Origin: Klebsormidium nitens
Taxonomy: Eukaryota > Streptophyta > Klebsormidiophyceae > Klebsormidiales > Klebsormidiaceae
DNA: 64,000 bases
Assembly: GCA_000708835.1 (NCBI GenBank)
Contig: DF237206.1
Span: forward strand, 8,330 to 72,329
Direction: 5' to 3'
Made by a program: the position numbers and the translations under genes. The notes under the pieces are model-generated. The model was not told the DNA's origin and searched no databases. It saw only the letters and a list, made by a program, of their open reading frames with translations. Shown here piece after piece: positions 1 through 12,500 of the stretch (positions are counted from its first letter, which is position 1; each line of letters starts with the position of its first letter).

Positions 1-2128
1 CCCACCCTCCTACCCACTCGCTAAGCTCGCCTTACCTACGCATTGACATCTCGTCATGGCTGCTGAGGACTTCAATGGTCCCTGCCAAGTTGCCTTCCTG
101 GCCGCGCCCGCTCAGCTCTCAAGAAACGCGGCCATGTAGCGCCCAGACGCGTCCCCGCGTATAAAATCCTCTAAGATCCTGATCATTCGTCAGTAAATGG
201 TGCTGTCGAGACGCCGTTCTGCAGACCGCCCTGAACAAAACGGCGCCCACCTGACCGTCTCTGATCCTGAACGAAACGTCAAAGTTTGACATCGTGCACA
301 TCACTCATCATTGTCTCAGCCGAGACAGGCTAGCCCATCATGCTAGTTTCGGCAACATGACGTCAGATCTGCGTCAGTAACGTAACCTGGAGTTACGTTA
401 CTGTTCCACTCGCAGTTCCGCCTGCGTATGGAGCCCCTATGCCGCCACCCGAGATTGGCGGTGACGGGGCAGCAGATCTGAGCCGTCGACCCGCGCAAAT
501 CACCTCCCTTCTGACGGTGATGAGTCATTGACAATAATAGAACTTCTGATACTTTCCATTCCTATGGAAAGCAACATCAAAGTCGAGTCAAATTAGGTAT
601 TGAATTTTGAATACGAGGATTGATACATATTACGTTCAAAAACTCCTCGGATGGCAAATCGATTGCGAGAGGTTTCCAGTGAATACTTGTGGGTCCACAG
701 CGCATGCCTGGTCGCAAAAATGGGTAAATAACGTGGCTCATAGGACTATTGAAAGCTATACCATATTTGCATCAATCACGAGCAGTGGGCGGCCTGGCTC
801 ATGTGCAAGCTCAGGTGGTCGCCAAGAAACCCCACCTGCCGCCGCCGCCGCCGCGCAGGGATTCCAATGGACTTTCGTCCAGCCACAGGCAGCCCCCCGG
901 CTGGCCGCTGTACCAGCTGGGGGGCAGGCGGTTGGCTCTACCGGCCAGCTGAGTGCCCTACGGACCAGTCGATTTTACCAGCTACCGAGCTGGCGGGGTG
1001 CCTTCGGCACCAGCCAGGGTCCATTCCCGGCCAGCCAGGTCCGCCTCAGGCTGCCAGTTGTGGGAATCCCTAGGCACCTGCGCCAGCCTCAGGCCCATGG
1101 ACCATTTTATCTGCCTTGCACGCTCATGTCAATGACGCCTCTAGCTGCTCATGCATGCCTATTAGGCTGAACTTGTGATTGGTGGACATGCGAGTATTGT
1201 CAAAGTCAACAGTAGCTACTACCTAACTGCTGAAAAACTTTTCTTGTCCCCAATGGCAACAAGTTGGGCCTCCACTTGCAGGGGCGGCTGCGGTTGCTTG
1301 CTGCGGGAGTCTCCAGAGCTTGACAGCTCTTGCGCAACCAACAGCCGCACCTGTCCGCTTTGGAGTAGCAGCACCACTCTGAGAATGCCTGCCGCCTGCG
1401 ATATAAGGTTCAATGCCGGCAGGATGGCTGAGGTTTTTCGGCAGAGGACTGGGGGCAGAAGATTTGGGGAACTTCGTTTGAGGACGCATCCTGGTAGCGT
1501 GTTTGTTGTCACGGTCCCAAATTGGGGCAGCAGTCAGGTAAAACCCAGCACCACACCGTCCCAGAAACCGCTCAGTAAAACACTTTATTCGTCCTGCTAA
1601 CAAATCACCACCCCACCAGAACGCTTTTTTGACACCACCACCTTTGAGGAGTCAGTGACCGTACTGTCAACAGGCTTTTGGTGGTGTTACATCGCTGCTT
1701 TGCTGAGTTACATGAAGTGGTTTAAGCAGCTTTTCAGCATTACACACCTCTTGGTAGATGCGACTGGCTCTTTCAATTCTCGCAGACAGCGCCCTCAAGA
1801 ATCAATCGTATCAATAAGCCTTCAAGACCAGAAAGGTGTGCTTCTTCTATCATCTCTGATTCTAGATACCTTTGGAACATGCGGTCAATCTTGTGACTTC
1901 ATCTTCAGTTATGGTGGATTTGGTGAACATAGTAAGGTGTGTGCTCAGACAGAAGGTCTCTCCTGGCGATGTCCACAGGACTTCTGTGTGACATCTTCTA
2001 CTCCTTTTTTGTACCGCCTTTCCTACTCCTCGTTGATTCAAGACAAGTTTCTCACCTCGTGTTCAGCAGCAACTGAGTAGCGAAGATTGTCATGAAGATT
2101 CTTCAAGCTTCTCTGCACATATCTGCAG
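1..2128. other. left flank, no gene assigned
   Basis: No convincing coding region was seen. Open frames here are short, lack recognisable domains and do not join through splice sites. The stretch around 780-1080 is GC-rich, with a CCG run near 838-856, and gives overlapping open frames in several phases, as composition alone would. The region is upstream of the APO gene and probably holds its promoter and an unlocated first exon with the plastid transit peptide. A perfect hairpin lies at 376-402. Confidence 0.5.
376..402. repeat. perfect 11-bp inverted repeat
   Basis: AGTAACGTAAC at 376-386 is followed by a five-base spacer and its exact reverse complement at 392-402. An ACGT-core palindrome TGACGTCA lies just upstream at 358-365. 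It could be a regulatory palindrome or a small hairpin; nothing in the sequence tells which. Confidence 0.7.
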
Positions 2129-5100
2129 GTTACGCACTCCAGACGCCATGCCCCCATCCGCTGTGCCGTCCAGTCCGACCAATCCCCCAGCACTTTCCAA
2201 GAGCGCTACGGCGCCGACACGTCCGAAAGCAGAACCAGCACTTCCGACGCCAGCGACCGCTGGGGCAAGGGTACTCGTTTCTATGTTCCTGAAAGACCCC
2301 CCTTAGACCTAACCAAAATGCATGGTTTCATGCCCCGGTTGGGGTTAGAGGGCGGGCACGAGTTTCCGGGGGGGGTGATGAAGAAGAAAAAGCAAAAGGG
2401 GCTGAGCGATCAGCAGCGGAGGGCAAGGAGGAGGGAGACGAGGGCAAAGAATGTGGCGGACCGGAGGAGGGAAACGCAAATGCTGCCACCGCCGCCAGAG
2501 TTTACTGACGAGGAAAAGGAGCGGGTGCGCGAGGCTGCACGTAAGTATTTGCTGTAACGCACCTCCAGTCCTTAAACTGGTTCCCGATTTTGAGTTTGGA
2601 TTTGCAGTGCTGGGTGCGAGGGACCATATCACTGGATGTGAGACGTTGCCTCAGCTAAGGTTGACACTTGGGTATGCTCATAGCAAGGTTTGGGTACAAG
2701 AAGGAGACCGATCGCTTGGTTGCTCTCGGCGCGTCGTTGGAAGTGCTAGATATGTTGCAGTCATGGCACTAGGGAGGCAAGATTATGGCGTGTCATACAT
2801 TTTCATCCAGCGCAACTGTTGTCCTGACCATCCCTCTCAAAACCCACAGAGATGGTGGTCAAGGGCATGGTTACAGTGTGGCGGTACCTCCCCGTCCTGC
2901 TGTACTAAAATACAAAAAAATATAAAGTAAGAAAATAACATACTCTTCACTCTCACCTTATAAAGGTCGCTTATAGTAACAAGGCAATCTTCTGTAAACC
3001 ATCTTTCAACCCTCCTAACCCTCCGCAGAGATGGTGGTCAAGGGCATGGTCATCGTGTGGCAGTACCTGCCCGTCCTGCTGTACCACCTCCCCGTCCAGG
3101 TCTGCCGCCACTGCACCGAGCTCCACGTTGGCCCCAACGGTCACTCCGTTCGCTCCTGCCGTGGGATTGGCAGCGAAGCGCGTCAAGCGGCCCACGAGTG
3201 GAGACGAGCGCGATTCGAAGACATTCTCCCGATCTCGGAGGCGTTTCATTTGTGGCGGAGGGACGCACCGCCGCCGTCGCATAAGCTCCAGGCGCAGTGG
3301 GGGCGCGTGCCGGCAGTCATGGAGCTGTGCTTCCAGGTGGGGCTGGCGGCAGTCTGAGATTCTGTGGTGTTGATATGCAGATTGATAGGCCTTATGCCAA
3401 TCTGTAAAAACAATCAGCTAAAAGAATGCATGTAAAACAAAGAGACGTGTTTTTGAGCCGTTATTTCATAATTGATTTGGATTTAGGGGAGTTTCCAGTG
3501 CTGAGGGAGTCGAGCCACAAGGAATGGATTCATTTCTCAGACTGAAGGTATGATTTTAGGGTTTGTTTGGAACAGGCTTCAAAACGGATGCGAAACTGAC
3601 CTTCCGGGAGCCGGGCTTGGGTATGTTCGTCTGACTGCAGAGCGTTAGAGCAGCGTATTGTCCGCAGCTTGAGAGGCAGCTGTTGCTACTCTGCCCTCGC
3701 ATGTCGCAGGATTCAGTTATCGAGTCCCCGTGCCCTTCATGTGGAAGGACGGATCCTGACGCTCTGGCTCTGGATACCAGCCGCTCAAACGGTGTTTCTT
3801 TTGACTTAAACGAGTCCAACCTTTGCTGATTAGCTGGCACGACTGCTTTCCCCGCCTTTTACTCGGTTCCTTTTACCAGGTCTCCAACCCCTCTCTTTTT
3901 CGCCCCTTCGCCAGGCTGGAGCGGACGTTCCAGGTCTTGTCTCCTCGGCAGTCGAACAAGCAACCGGCCTCCATCCAACAACCCGGTTGAAGATACTCGG
4001 CATCTCAAAACGCGCCTTAGAACGCCCCGAGTCGGAGAACGATGTCGTCGCATACCCGAACGACGCGGTCGAGGTGATAAACGAGGCGCGGGAGGTTTTG
4101 GGTTTTCCGGAGGAGCGCCCACCGGGGCCGCACGACGACGTGCAGAAGGTGAAGCGGAAACCGAAGCTGTCGTTCATGCTGGATGAGTTTCGGTACCTGG
4201 TTAAGGGGGACGTGGAGAAGCAGAGGGAGAAGGACCGGGCGCGTTTGTCGGACCCCGAGTTTTTGAGGCGGCTAGAGGCGGCGAAACGGGCCGGGGGGGA
4301 ACTGGAAAGGGAGATTGATGGGGGGGAGAACGGTAGCCCCCGGATGGGGGGTGCAATTGAGGGCGAAACTGAGGGGGGGGGTTTTGGTGAGTTGGAACAT
4401 TCGCGTCGCGATGGAGAATTCGATGGCGATGAGGCGGGTACGTCTGGTAAGACGCGACGCTTTTGGCAGGAGACCGAGGAGGAACGGGTTTGGAGGCTGG
4501 TTAGCGAGCGGGTTAAGAACGAGCAGAGGTCGTATCTGGCGCAACTGGCGGGGTTTGAGGGCGAAGATGGTTTGGGTCAGGACGGGGAGGGTTTGGATGA
4601 CGACTCTGCATCTGAGGAGGAGGAGGGAGGGGAGGAAAGCGCTGACGTGGTTTCGGCTGAGCGGACGTCAGACGGCGGCGAAGTTTCGAACCATTACGGG
4701 GAAGATTCGGACGGAGACTTGGACGGGGGAGATTGGAACGGCGATGCTGTGGGCGGGAAGGATTCGGACGGGGAAAATCTAGGCGGGGAGAATTCGGACG
4801 ATGAAGATTCAGACGACGATTTTTCGGACTACGACGACGAGGAGTTGGAAGCCGAGCGGGCGTACACGTTGCATCATTCCGCCGAGCTAGAAACTAGTCG
4901 GAACTCGCTTCCGGCAGATGTGGCGAGCAGCGGTGCCGCCACCTCCGTGTCGGAAAGCACGAGCGGAGCCTCGCCTGGGCCCTCGAACGCCGCCGACGTC
5001 AGCAAGCCCTCTCCTTCGCTCGGCGTCGGCGAGGGCGGATCCCACGACGGCTCCCAGGAGGGGGATCCCTCAAGTAGCCAGCAGGAGGGGAATCCCCCGA

Positions 5101-7710
5101 CCGGCCCGCTCGTCAGCCGGATTGCCTGGCGCAAGTCCCCGGAGCGTCGCGCGCTGCGGCGGGCGCGGCGGGCGGCCCGGGAGAAGGTATATGCCGAGAC
5201 GGTGCAGGGGTCGCTGTCGTTGCGCCAGGTGGCGGAGAACGTGCTGCTCGCGCGGCAGGTCGTGGTGGACAATCTGCCGGAGATACTGCAGTGGTACGAC
5301 GCGCTTGGGTGAGTGGGCGAGTCTGATCCTGGGAAGTAACCCACGGTTTTCTGCTGGGTTGAGTCTCGTGTCCTGCATCCCTCGTCTGCCCTATGACACC
5401 CGGGCTCCCATTCTTGAGTTTGCGCACTGAAATGCAATCAGCTCCTTGGATGTTGCAGCTGACCTTTTTCCGGAGGAGCCCACGTTGGGTCCCAACGCAA
5501 AGGCAGAAGTGACAAGCACCCTGAGGTGGATTTGACGTAAACAGCACTATCTCTAACCCCCCTACACTTCTTTACGAAGTCAAACCAAGCGCTTGAATCC
5601 ACCTTCACCCGAAAGTGCTTACTTGCCCATCGGCCTGTGCGTCCATTGCATCCACGAAAGGGCCGCAGCACTCGGCCCGCAGATGCGTAGAACCATTGAG
5701 TGCATCACCCGAGGCAAACCCCTCACCTCTGCCTAATTACAGTTTTCTAACTCTTCTCCTGAAAGGTGCCGCTTCTGCTCGGCCCCTGGTGCCCCCCTGC
5801 GGAAACCAACAGCACCCAATAATTGTTATACAGCATTGTCCTCAACCCTAACCAAACCCCTAACCACTTTCGTAACCCTGCTTCTGACAGGTGTCGCTTC
5901 TGCTCCGAGGTTCACGTCGGTCCGAGGGGGCACCGCGTGCGCACCTGCCGGGGTCGGCAGCACCCCCATAGAAAGGGCGCCCACGACTGGCGGCCCGCCG
6001 GCCAGGACGAGCTTTTTCCCCCCCTGGAAACGTACCACATGGACGATGTGAATGCGCTCCCCCCGCAGCACCTGGAGATCTACCCCCTGAAAGAGTTCGA
6101 TCCGGAGGGAAACTTTTTGTTTCGGCATGAGCCGGAGCGCAAGTGGACGCGGTGGCCTGTGATTGTGGAGATGTGCGTGCAGGTATGTTGGGACGGCTGG
6201 GATTAACTCGATTTTTGGATCTGTTGTCTGTATCAAGGTTGTTTCGACTGGGTTTTGGCTGCGCTTAGGTCACTTGATGTGGGTCCTTTGTATGATCAGG
6301 TTGATGGTTGGGTGTCCTTGTTCAGATGCGCGTGCAGACATGGCCGGCGATTGAATCAACGAGTAAGGGGATTTGAATGTTTGGGGACTGTGGTGTTAAG
6401 GGGTGAGGGAAAGGAAGCTGCTCCACTCAGCTGTTATCAAGGCAACCAAACTCGTCGAGTATCATGCTCTTCAATCCGCATCCGAACTCACAGGCGGGGG
6501 CGCAGGGCCGCAGGCCCTCCGCGACTTCGTATAGCGAGTAAAGGCGCACGATTTAGATCCGCGAACAGCCGATCTTTGATACGTCCACTCCAAGGATCAC
6601 CCGTTCGCGCCAGGACTTCGGTGGCCGGAGACAACCAGTCCTGATTAATTCTGCAGGCGGGCGCGCAGGCCGCCCTGAGGGAGTCCTCTTGGCAAGATGC
6701 AATCTTATCCGTCCGTTGGGCGACTGTACCTTCGATCTGGACTTTGTGGGCCGGACAAACTTTCCGATAACTTCGAATTGCAGGCGGGCGCGCAGGCTCT
6801 TGGGGAGTACTTGGAGCGAACCAACGACTTTCGACGCACGCCTTTTGTCGAAGTCGCAGTCTCGATCAATAATGTTTAGCCAGGACTTCGTTAGCCGGAA
6901 AAGTCATTCGGCCGCTAAATCCTAAAGCCCTCTCATTTGCAGGCGGGTGCGCAAGCCCCGGAGGAGTTTCTGGAGCGCACCAACGAGTTTGAGCGCATGT
7001 ACATCGAGCAAGGGAAGGTGATGCACCGGGACCAGTTCACACAGCTCTACAACATGCTGGGGTACGAGGCGCCCCACGGAGACGACGCGTGGTCCGAGGA
7101 CGGGCCCAAGAATGTGAGTAAGCCCGCTTACGTCATCCCGGGGCGGGAGATGCCAAGCCGGCTGGGAGGCACGCGACACATCAGAAAGGAGGGGGCGACG
7201 TTCGAGTACCAGGTTGTAGACCGGTGGGTTAGGGCCGGGTTAAGGTACGACGACTATGAGGGGTTGGAGGAGGTTAGCGGGGAAGGTTTGGAAAGGGTTA
7301 GTGTTGACGGGGCGGGGGTGAGAGCAGAGAGAGAAGATCCGAAGGTGCTCGTGTATAACGGGATTGAGTTGCAGGCGAAGCGGGACGGGTTGCGGCAGGT
7401 GCCGCGGACGAACATCATCCGATTGATGGAGAGAATCAAGGCGGAGAAAGAGGTGGGGGCGGAAAACGGAACGGAGGCGGGCGAGACTGCTAATGGTTTG
7501 GTGGGAGAAGCGCTTTCGGAAGTCGGTAGCGACGAGAGCGGTCCAAGAAGTGACGTTCCGCTCGAAAGGTTAGAAGCAGGTGTTATGGGCAGGGAAAGTC
7601 GATCAAACGGTGCCGGTGGGAATGGAGGGCTTGAGATGTCGAGATCAGCTGAGCAGTCGGCTGACAATCGCAGCACAGACAGACAAACTGCACTTGAAAG
7701 TGCCGGTTGA
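2129..7710 (+). CDS. APO: APO-family protein with acidic insertion (plastid RNA-binding)
   Basis: Exons: 2129-2540, 3029-3336, 3915-5308, 5891-6182, 6943-7710. All four junctions keep frame, and the stop is at 7708-7710. Two APO motifs are visible: CRHCTELHVGPNGH in exon 3029-3336 and CRFCSEVHVGPRGH in exon 5891-6182. Each is followed by a CRG, an H-x-W and a V-x-E-x-C-x-Q block that runs into AGA across the next junction. APO proteins act in plant organelles, where the founding member is needed for photosystem I accumulation and RNA splicing. Known APO proteins are about 430 residues; this one is about 1057 from 2129, mainly because exon 3915-5308 carries a long D/E/G/S-rich insertion between the motifs. 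The last exon continues past the conserved KVMHRDQFTQLYNMLGYE segment into a low-complexity tail. The N-terminus is unresolved: exon 2129 opens in phase 0 after a good acceptor, and the start codon must lie upstream or at the in-frame ATG at 2318. Confidence 0.85.
2842..2905 (+). repeat. truncated copy of APO exon 3029 acceptor edge
   Basis: About 62 bases here, including the cacag acceptor and GATGGTGGTCAAGGGCATGG, nearly repeat 3022-3086 at the start of the true exon. Similarity ends where the true exon reads TAC-CAC and the copy reads TAC-TAA, so splicing to this copy would stop translation after about 20 codons. It sits in the intron just upstream of the true exon, as expected of a local tandem duplication. 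Confidence 0.85.
5748..5798 (+). repeat. truncated copy of APO exon 5891 acceptor edge
   Basis: The intron stretch ending gaaag, followed by GTGCCGCTTCTGCTC, copies the true boundary gacag followed by GTGTCGCTTCTGCTC at 5886-5905. The copy encodes the same Cys-Arg-Phe-Cys-Ser start and then diverges. The spacing between the two acceptors is 125 bases, so using the upstream acceptor would shift frame in the true exon. Confidence 0.7.
6607..6890 (+). repeat. array of truncated copies of APO exon 6943 acceptor edge
   Basis: Copies of the exon start GCGGGYGCGCA follow a cag acceptor at 6657 and 6784; the true exon is at 6943. The second copy matches for about 57 bases and still encodes AGAQALGEYLERTNDF, against AGAQAPEEFLERTNEF in the true exon. 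A flanking block, GCCAGGACTTCG plus GCCGGA, occurs at about 6609 and 6870, so intron sequence was duplicated with the exon edge. Both copies run into an in-frame stop (TAA for the first; TAG at 6877-6879 for the second). Confidence 0.85.
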
Positions 7711-9415
7711 GCTATAGGACAGGAGCGGACAGCCCAAGAATTGAACATTTTTGCACGCCATTTGTTTCTGTCCAAGAACGAAGCATCTTGAGTTAATTGA
7801 GCAGCCTGCAGTTCTACAGCCGTCAAAGGAGGAGAGGGTGCTGGCTCGGACCCCGGATCTGAGTTGAAGTGCTTCAAGAAGCGATTGGCATGCCTGGATG
7901 TAGCACTTTCGGCATGGTGTCTCGCAAGTGCGATCGAACACTGGAATCGTGAATGCATTGAAGTCCCACTCTGAGTCGGATATATGGCTACGGCGTCGGA
8001 TTTCTCGAAGCTTAGGTTACACAATGTAAATGGCTGATTTCGTCCATATGCCATGCATAGGATCGACGGCACAGGTCATACGCAACTGGTTCCAACGTGC
8101 CTAGGTTGGAGACAGCGATATCAGAGGGACGTGCATAGGTTGACTGACGAGCTGACCTTGTGAACCCAATCGAGTTGAGTCATACAGTGCTTACGATCAA
8201 GATCTTTTGTTACTCTTGCAAGCCATACTTTGATGACGTCTTGGCAGAGAAACCGACTTCCGCTCAGCCTGTCACTGCCAGCCGCCCAAATGGCCTGTAC
8301 GAGCCATACGTGGACCGATGAAGCCCCTGGTCGAGTTTCTCGAGGACGATTAACTTACCTACTAAGAGACCAGCAAGCAAACTGTTCCTCTGCTTGTGAT
8401 TTGCGTCCGCTTGGCCCTAAAGCAGCAGTCACCACGCAGCTCCGGAAATTGGACCATTCAATCTGTCAGGTATTGATGATAGGATCAAATCCATTGATCC
8501 TTTAGATGTAAGCGCGTGCGCGGCGGCTCGATATCTACCGTAGTAGAGAAGTCCTTTTGCTCAATACAACGCGGCGACTCGAACAAGGAGAGGATTCTGC
8601 GACCCATGCCAATAACTGCTCTATTGCTTGGCTGACGAGACTTGATGAATCTGCAGCGTTGACTCTTGGAGACCCGATATTTGACGAAGCGATCGGTAAA
8701 CGACAAACGGATAAGACAACCATGTACATGCAAACACAGTCAGCAAGGAAACCTGACCCTGTTCGTCCACCCGAAAGCTAAGCCAAAGCAGATTGCTAGG
8801 ATTGCATTCCTCGACACGTCCGTTTGTCAAGCAACTTGAGATCCAATGCATCCAGTATTCTTTGTCTTGAGCACATCACACGTCATATGCATCCATACAA
8901 GAGAGTCGTGCATGATTGGATCGCAACAAGGCCCCCATCATATGCACATCACGAATCAAGATCGCCATTCATGGCGACATGAGACAAAAGCTGCCGTACT
9001 TACTACATTATGCATGCACTCTGGTCTCGATACCGCTTATAGATGTATCATAGTCTCTTTCACCAATGTGTCTGATTGAGCAAAGTATTAAGCCGGCGCG
9101 CGGCCCTCAAAAGAAGAATCAATGGTCAGCTCTGCTTCTAGCGAACGATTCTGCATACCAGACTTGCACCTTCGAGAAGCTGATTGGACAAGTAATTTTG
9201 TCGCATTCTCCCGCAGGCCGCATTTGCTTCTTCGGCCTGGCGCGCGTGGTCTTTCCTTTGAATGAGGAGAACTGCTCAATTGGCTGACTCTGCAGAAAGC
9301 AGCACTGCAACCTGTCCTCAACCGTATTCTGCATCCAAAACCGCACACTCATACCCACATTACACCTTCTACATCAGCACCACTCTTCCCCAGCACCCGC
9401 AGAGGAACCCAGGCC
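7711..9415. other. intergenic, no gene seen
   Basis: The stretch lies between the APO stop codon and the promoter of the next gene. Open frames are short and have no recognisable motif. The longest minus-strand frame entering here mirrors the APO last exon. No RNA gene or mobile element was recognised. Confidence 0.6.
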
Positions 9416-9422
9416 TATAAAA
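9416..9422 (+). promoter_or_regulatory. TATA box of the charged-repeat secreted protein gene
   Basis: TATAAAA lies in a GC-rich setting about 160 bases upstream of the ATG at 9578. This is the clearest core promoter in the window and fits a short 5' leader for the gene at 9578-13026. Confidence 0.65.
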
Positions 9423-9577
9423 GAAGGCCCCAGCAGCTTCGAGTATTCATTCCGAGCTCGTTTGGTCCAGCGATCTCCCTAGTTGTCTTGAGCAAGCTTT
9501 CTCTGTTCCTTTCAGCTCCCCTTCCGGGAGGTTTCCTTCCCTTTCCTGCCATCGGAGTTCTGCGAAGGGCGACCAAG

Positions 9578-12500
9578 ATGGCGAAAATCAAGGTGGCGGT
9601 CGCCCTCCTGGGGCTGCTCATGGCGTCCTGCCTGGCGGTCCAGGTGGGTCTCCATTTGTGTTTCCTTCTTCTTTTGCACTTCAATTTCGACTTTCTGGAG
9701 AGTTTTGCTGCTGCACTTGTCGGGTTGTCCTTGTTGCTATGGATTAACATATCCGGTACTTGGCAGAAGTTGAAGCCTTCAATTTGCTTGGCGAGTCTTG
9801 GCGGCAAGGCTCTTCTTCGTAACTGAGTTGAGGAACTTCTGAGAAGAGAGGTTGAGAGTAGAGGAGACTGCTTGCAGCCGGTCTTAACAAAAGCTTTGAT
9901 CCTGGAATGTCCACGAAGCGCACGTAGAAGAATTGTAGAGCAATCGGGGGCCACTCGCATTGTGAGTGGTCCGACAGCAACCAGTCTGTGGGGATGCGCT
10001 GAACCGTTTGTTTCCTTAATGACTGGGGGTTTGGTGGACGCTTCGCAAGGACAGTAATGCTAATCACGAAGGTTTGTTGCGCTGCAGGTCTTTGCCGACG
10101 CGTGGACCGCGGCCGGCGAGGAAGAGACCAGGCGTAAGTGAAAGCAGAACTCTCTGTTGCACATTGTTTGCCTCGTCATTGTTATCCCTTGGGTTTGCCA
10201 CATACGCTGAGAGGCCCCCGTAAGCTTCTCCTATGCTTCGATGGACGTCCAAAGCATTCCGCTGAGTTCCAGAAATTTGTGCTGCACATTGCTTGCCTCG
10301 TCGTAAGTAATTCCTGGGATTTGCCACTTTGATGAAAGCCCTCCACGAGACATTTTGTGCTTCAATGAACATTAGAAGCGTTTTTGATGGTTCTTATGCG
10401 GGCTAACCTGCCCCGGGAGAAACGAAGAGCTTATCCTTCGTTATCCCTTCGTTAGCGGGTCCAAGAATGAGGGGAACGGTTGTTTGGAAGCAGGAAAGAC
10501 TGCTGCTTTTGTGGTTCGTAAGAGCCCTTCACTGATTCTCAGGGTTTCTTCTGGCTGCAGCTTCCTTGGGCGATGTGTTTGAAGAGGACCTCGGTGAGCA
10601 ACTGGACCGTTCGGAAGTTCTTTTCTTGCTGCTGTTGGAATGTCACAGTGGTCGGCGAAGGAATTCGCTCTGGGTTCTCAAGCAACTGCTTCGTCTCCGC
10701 TGCCTTGAGGTAGACATTCTATTCCGCCTCTGATATCCTGTCTCCATACAATCATGAGTAGCGTTGTACGTTCTTCCGTATCTATCTTTCAAATTCCAAA
10801 CGTGACGTGACGTTGAGCTGTGACTGTTTTGTAACCGGATATGCTTCCTTTCGCCGACCTTTGAGTTTGTCCCTGCAGTCGAGGGTGCCCACAGGGACCT
10901 GCTGTGGGAGAAGCGCGGCAAGGAGAATGAGCGCTACAAGAAGAAGGACCGTCACGACGACAAGAAGGACCGCTACGACGACAAGAAGGACCGCTACGAA
11001 GACAAGAAGGACCGCTACGATGACAACAAGGACCGCAAGAACAAGAGGCGCGGTAAGGATTGCTTCACCTGTATCTGGATTATATGTCCTCAACTGCAGC
11101 TTGAAGCAAGTAACATTTTTTGAGGATGGATTGTTATTGCTTCCCAGTTCTTGGCGTTGTACTGGGTGTGGTGTCTGTGGCTATTCGCCTTGTATCTCCA
11201 GCACGTGCGAGCCTGGTATCATCTCCCTGCAAAACTCCTAAGTCCCCCCGGCATTGAACTGCTTTATTTCAACCTATTCTACTGCGTGCATCTTGGAGAA
11301 TTCAATCCAGAGCCAATGCGTGCATCTTGGAGAATTCAATCCAGAGCCAAATAAGCAGGAAAATCGATTTCTCTGTCTTCTGCTGCGTGCATCTTGGCAG
11401 ATCTGAAGCCAAATAGTTCGGGATTTATATCGCTACCACTCAGCATTTCACCTGATGTCTTCCTTCCCTCGCATACAGACGACGGCAAAGACGGCAGACA
11501 TCTTCTGTCAGAGAGGAAGGAGCACGAAGAGAAGAGCAGCTACGACAACAAGGAGAACCGCTACGACAACAACAAGGACCGCAACGAGAACAAGGACCGC
11601 AAGGAGAAGAGGCGCGGTAAGATTTCCCACCTGTATCTCTCATATCATCAGCTGCAACATCAAGCCGGTGACGATTACCTGCAGGTTGGCTTTGTACAGG
11701 TTGTGGCATCTGTGTTTATGCTTCGACTCAGTCGATTGATCGTGATCCTCGTCATTTAGCAGACTCGTGTCCAGCCCGATCTGCGGATGTGGAATCTTCA
11801 TTCTCTGCAAACTCCCCCCCTGATTCGAATTTTGGAATTGTGATTCTCAATGAAGTCCTCGACCTTTACACAGCTTATCTCATCAATGAGAGTCCTCGAC
11901 CTACATTGACCTTATTTATCTAGCACTCTGTCTCTGCGGGTAACCTTTCGAACGTCAAAAGTCAGACAAGCAAGAAAGCCATTCTCGTCGCCACTTTATC
12001 TCCAAAGGGATTATCTCCCTCTCCTTCACTTACAGAGAAGCGCTACGGAAATGAGGACCGCAAGGAGAACCGTGACGAGAACAAGGACCGCGAGGAGAAG
12101 AAGTACCGCCCCGAGAAGAAGCGCGATGAGAAGAAGAAGCGCGGTATGGCAGCCTAGCAGTCCTTAGAATCATGTCTAGGATTTGCCTTGTCTGAGGCTT
12201 TCACTCGAAGGGACTAAGACTTCTGATCTAGCCTTTGGATCTGGCTGTCGCCCGCTTTAATCCTTGATGCCTCGGATTGTACACCTTAAGAAATCTTCCG
12301 GGGGTTTGCTGCTTCCACTCTGCTCAATTGACCTCGGTACTGAACTGGCCTGCTCACCTGGATATTATTTTATGTCTAGAAACTAAGCTGCACAAGTTGA
12401 CCGCTTCACCCAGCTCACTGTCTTTCTGCTACTCTTTTCAAGTATTGTAGTCATTTGCTCTTGTAACTCAATGATCTCTTTCCTTACATGCAGACAACGA

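Noticed and set aside
37-118. Possible minus-strand exon reading EGNLAGTIEVLSSHDEMSMR with a GTAAGG donor
   Set aside because: It looks protein-like but is a single short fragment at the window edge with no second exon or recognisable family.
607-1170. 187-residue open frame on the + strand, with overlapping ones
   Set aside because: It is composition-driven by a GC-rich stretch: several frames are open at once, no domain is visible, and it begins in unrelated AT-rich sequence.
5843-5877. Interstitial telomere repeat (CCCTAAC-like units)
   Set aside because: Only a few imperfect units occur in an intron polypyrimidine tract.
7254-8072. 272-residue minus-strand open frame
   Set aside because: It is mostly the antisense of the APO last exon, which has clear family motifs on the + strand.
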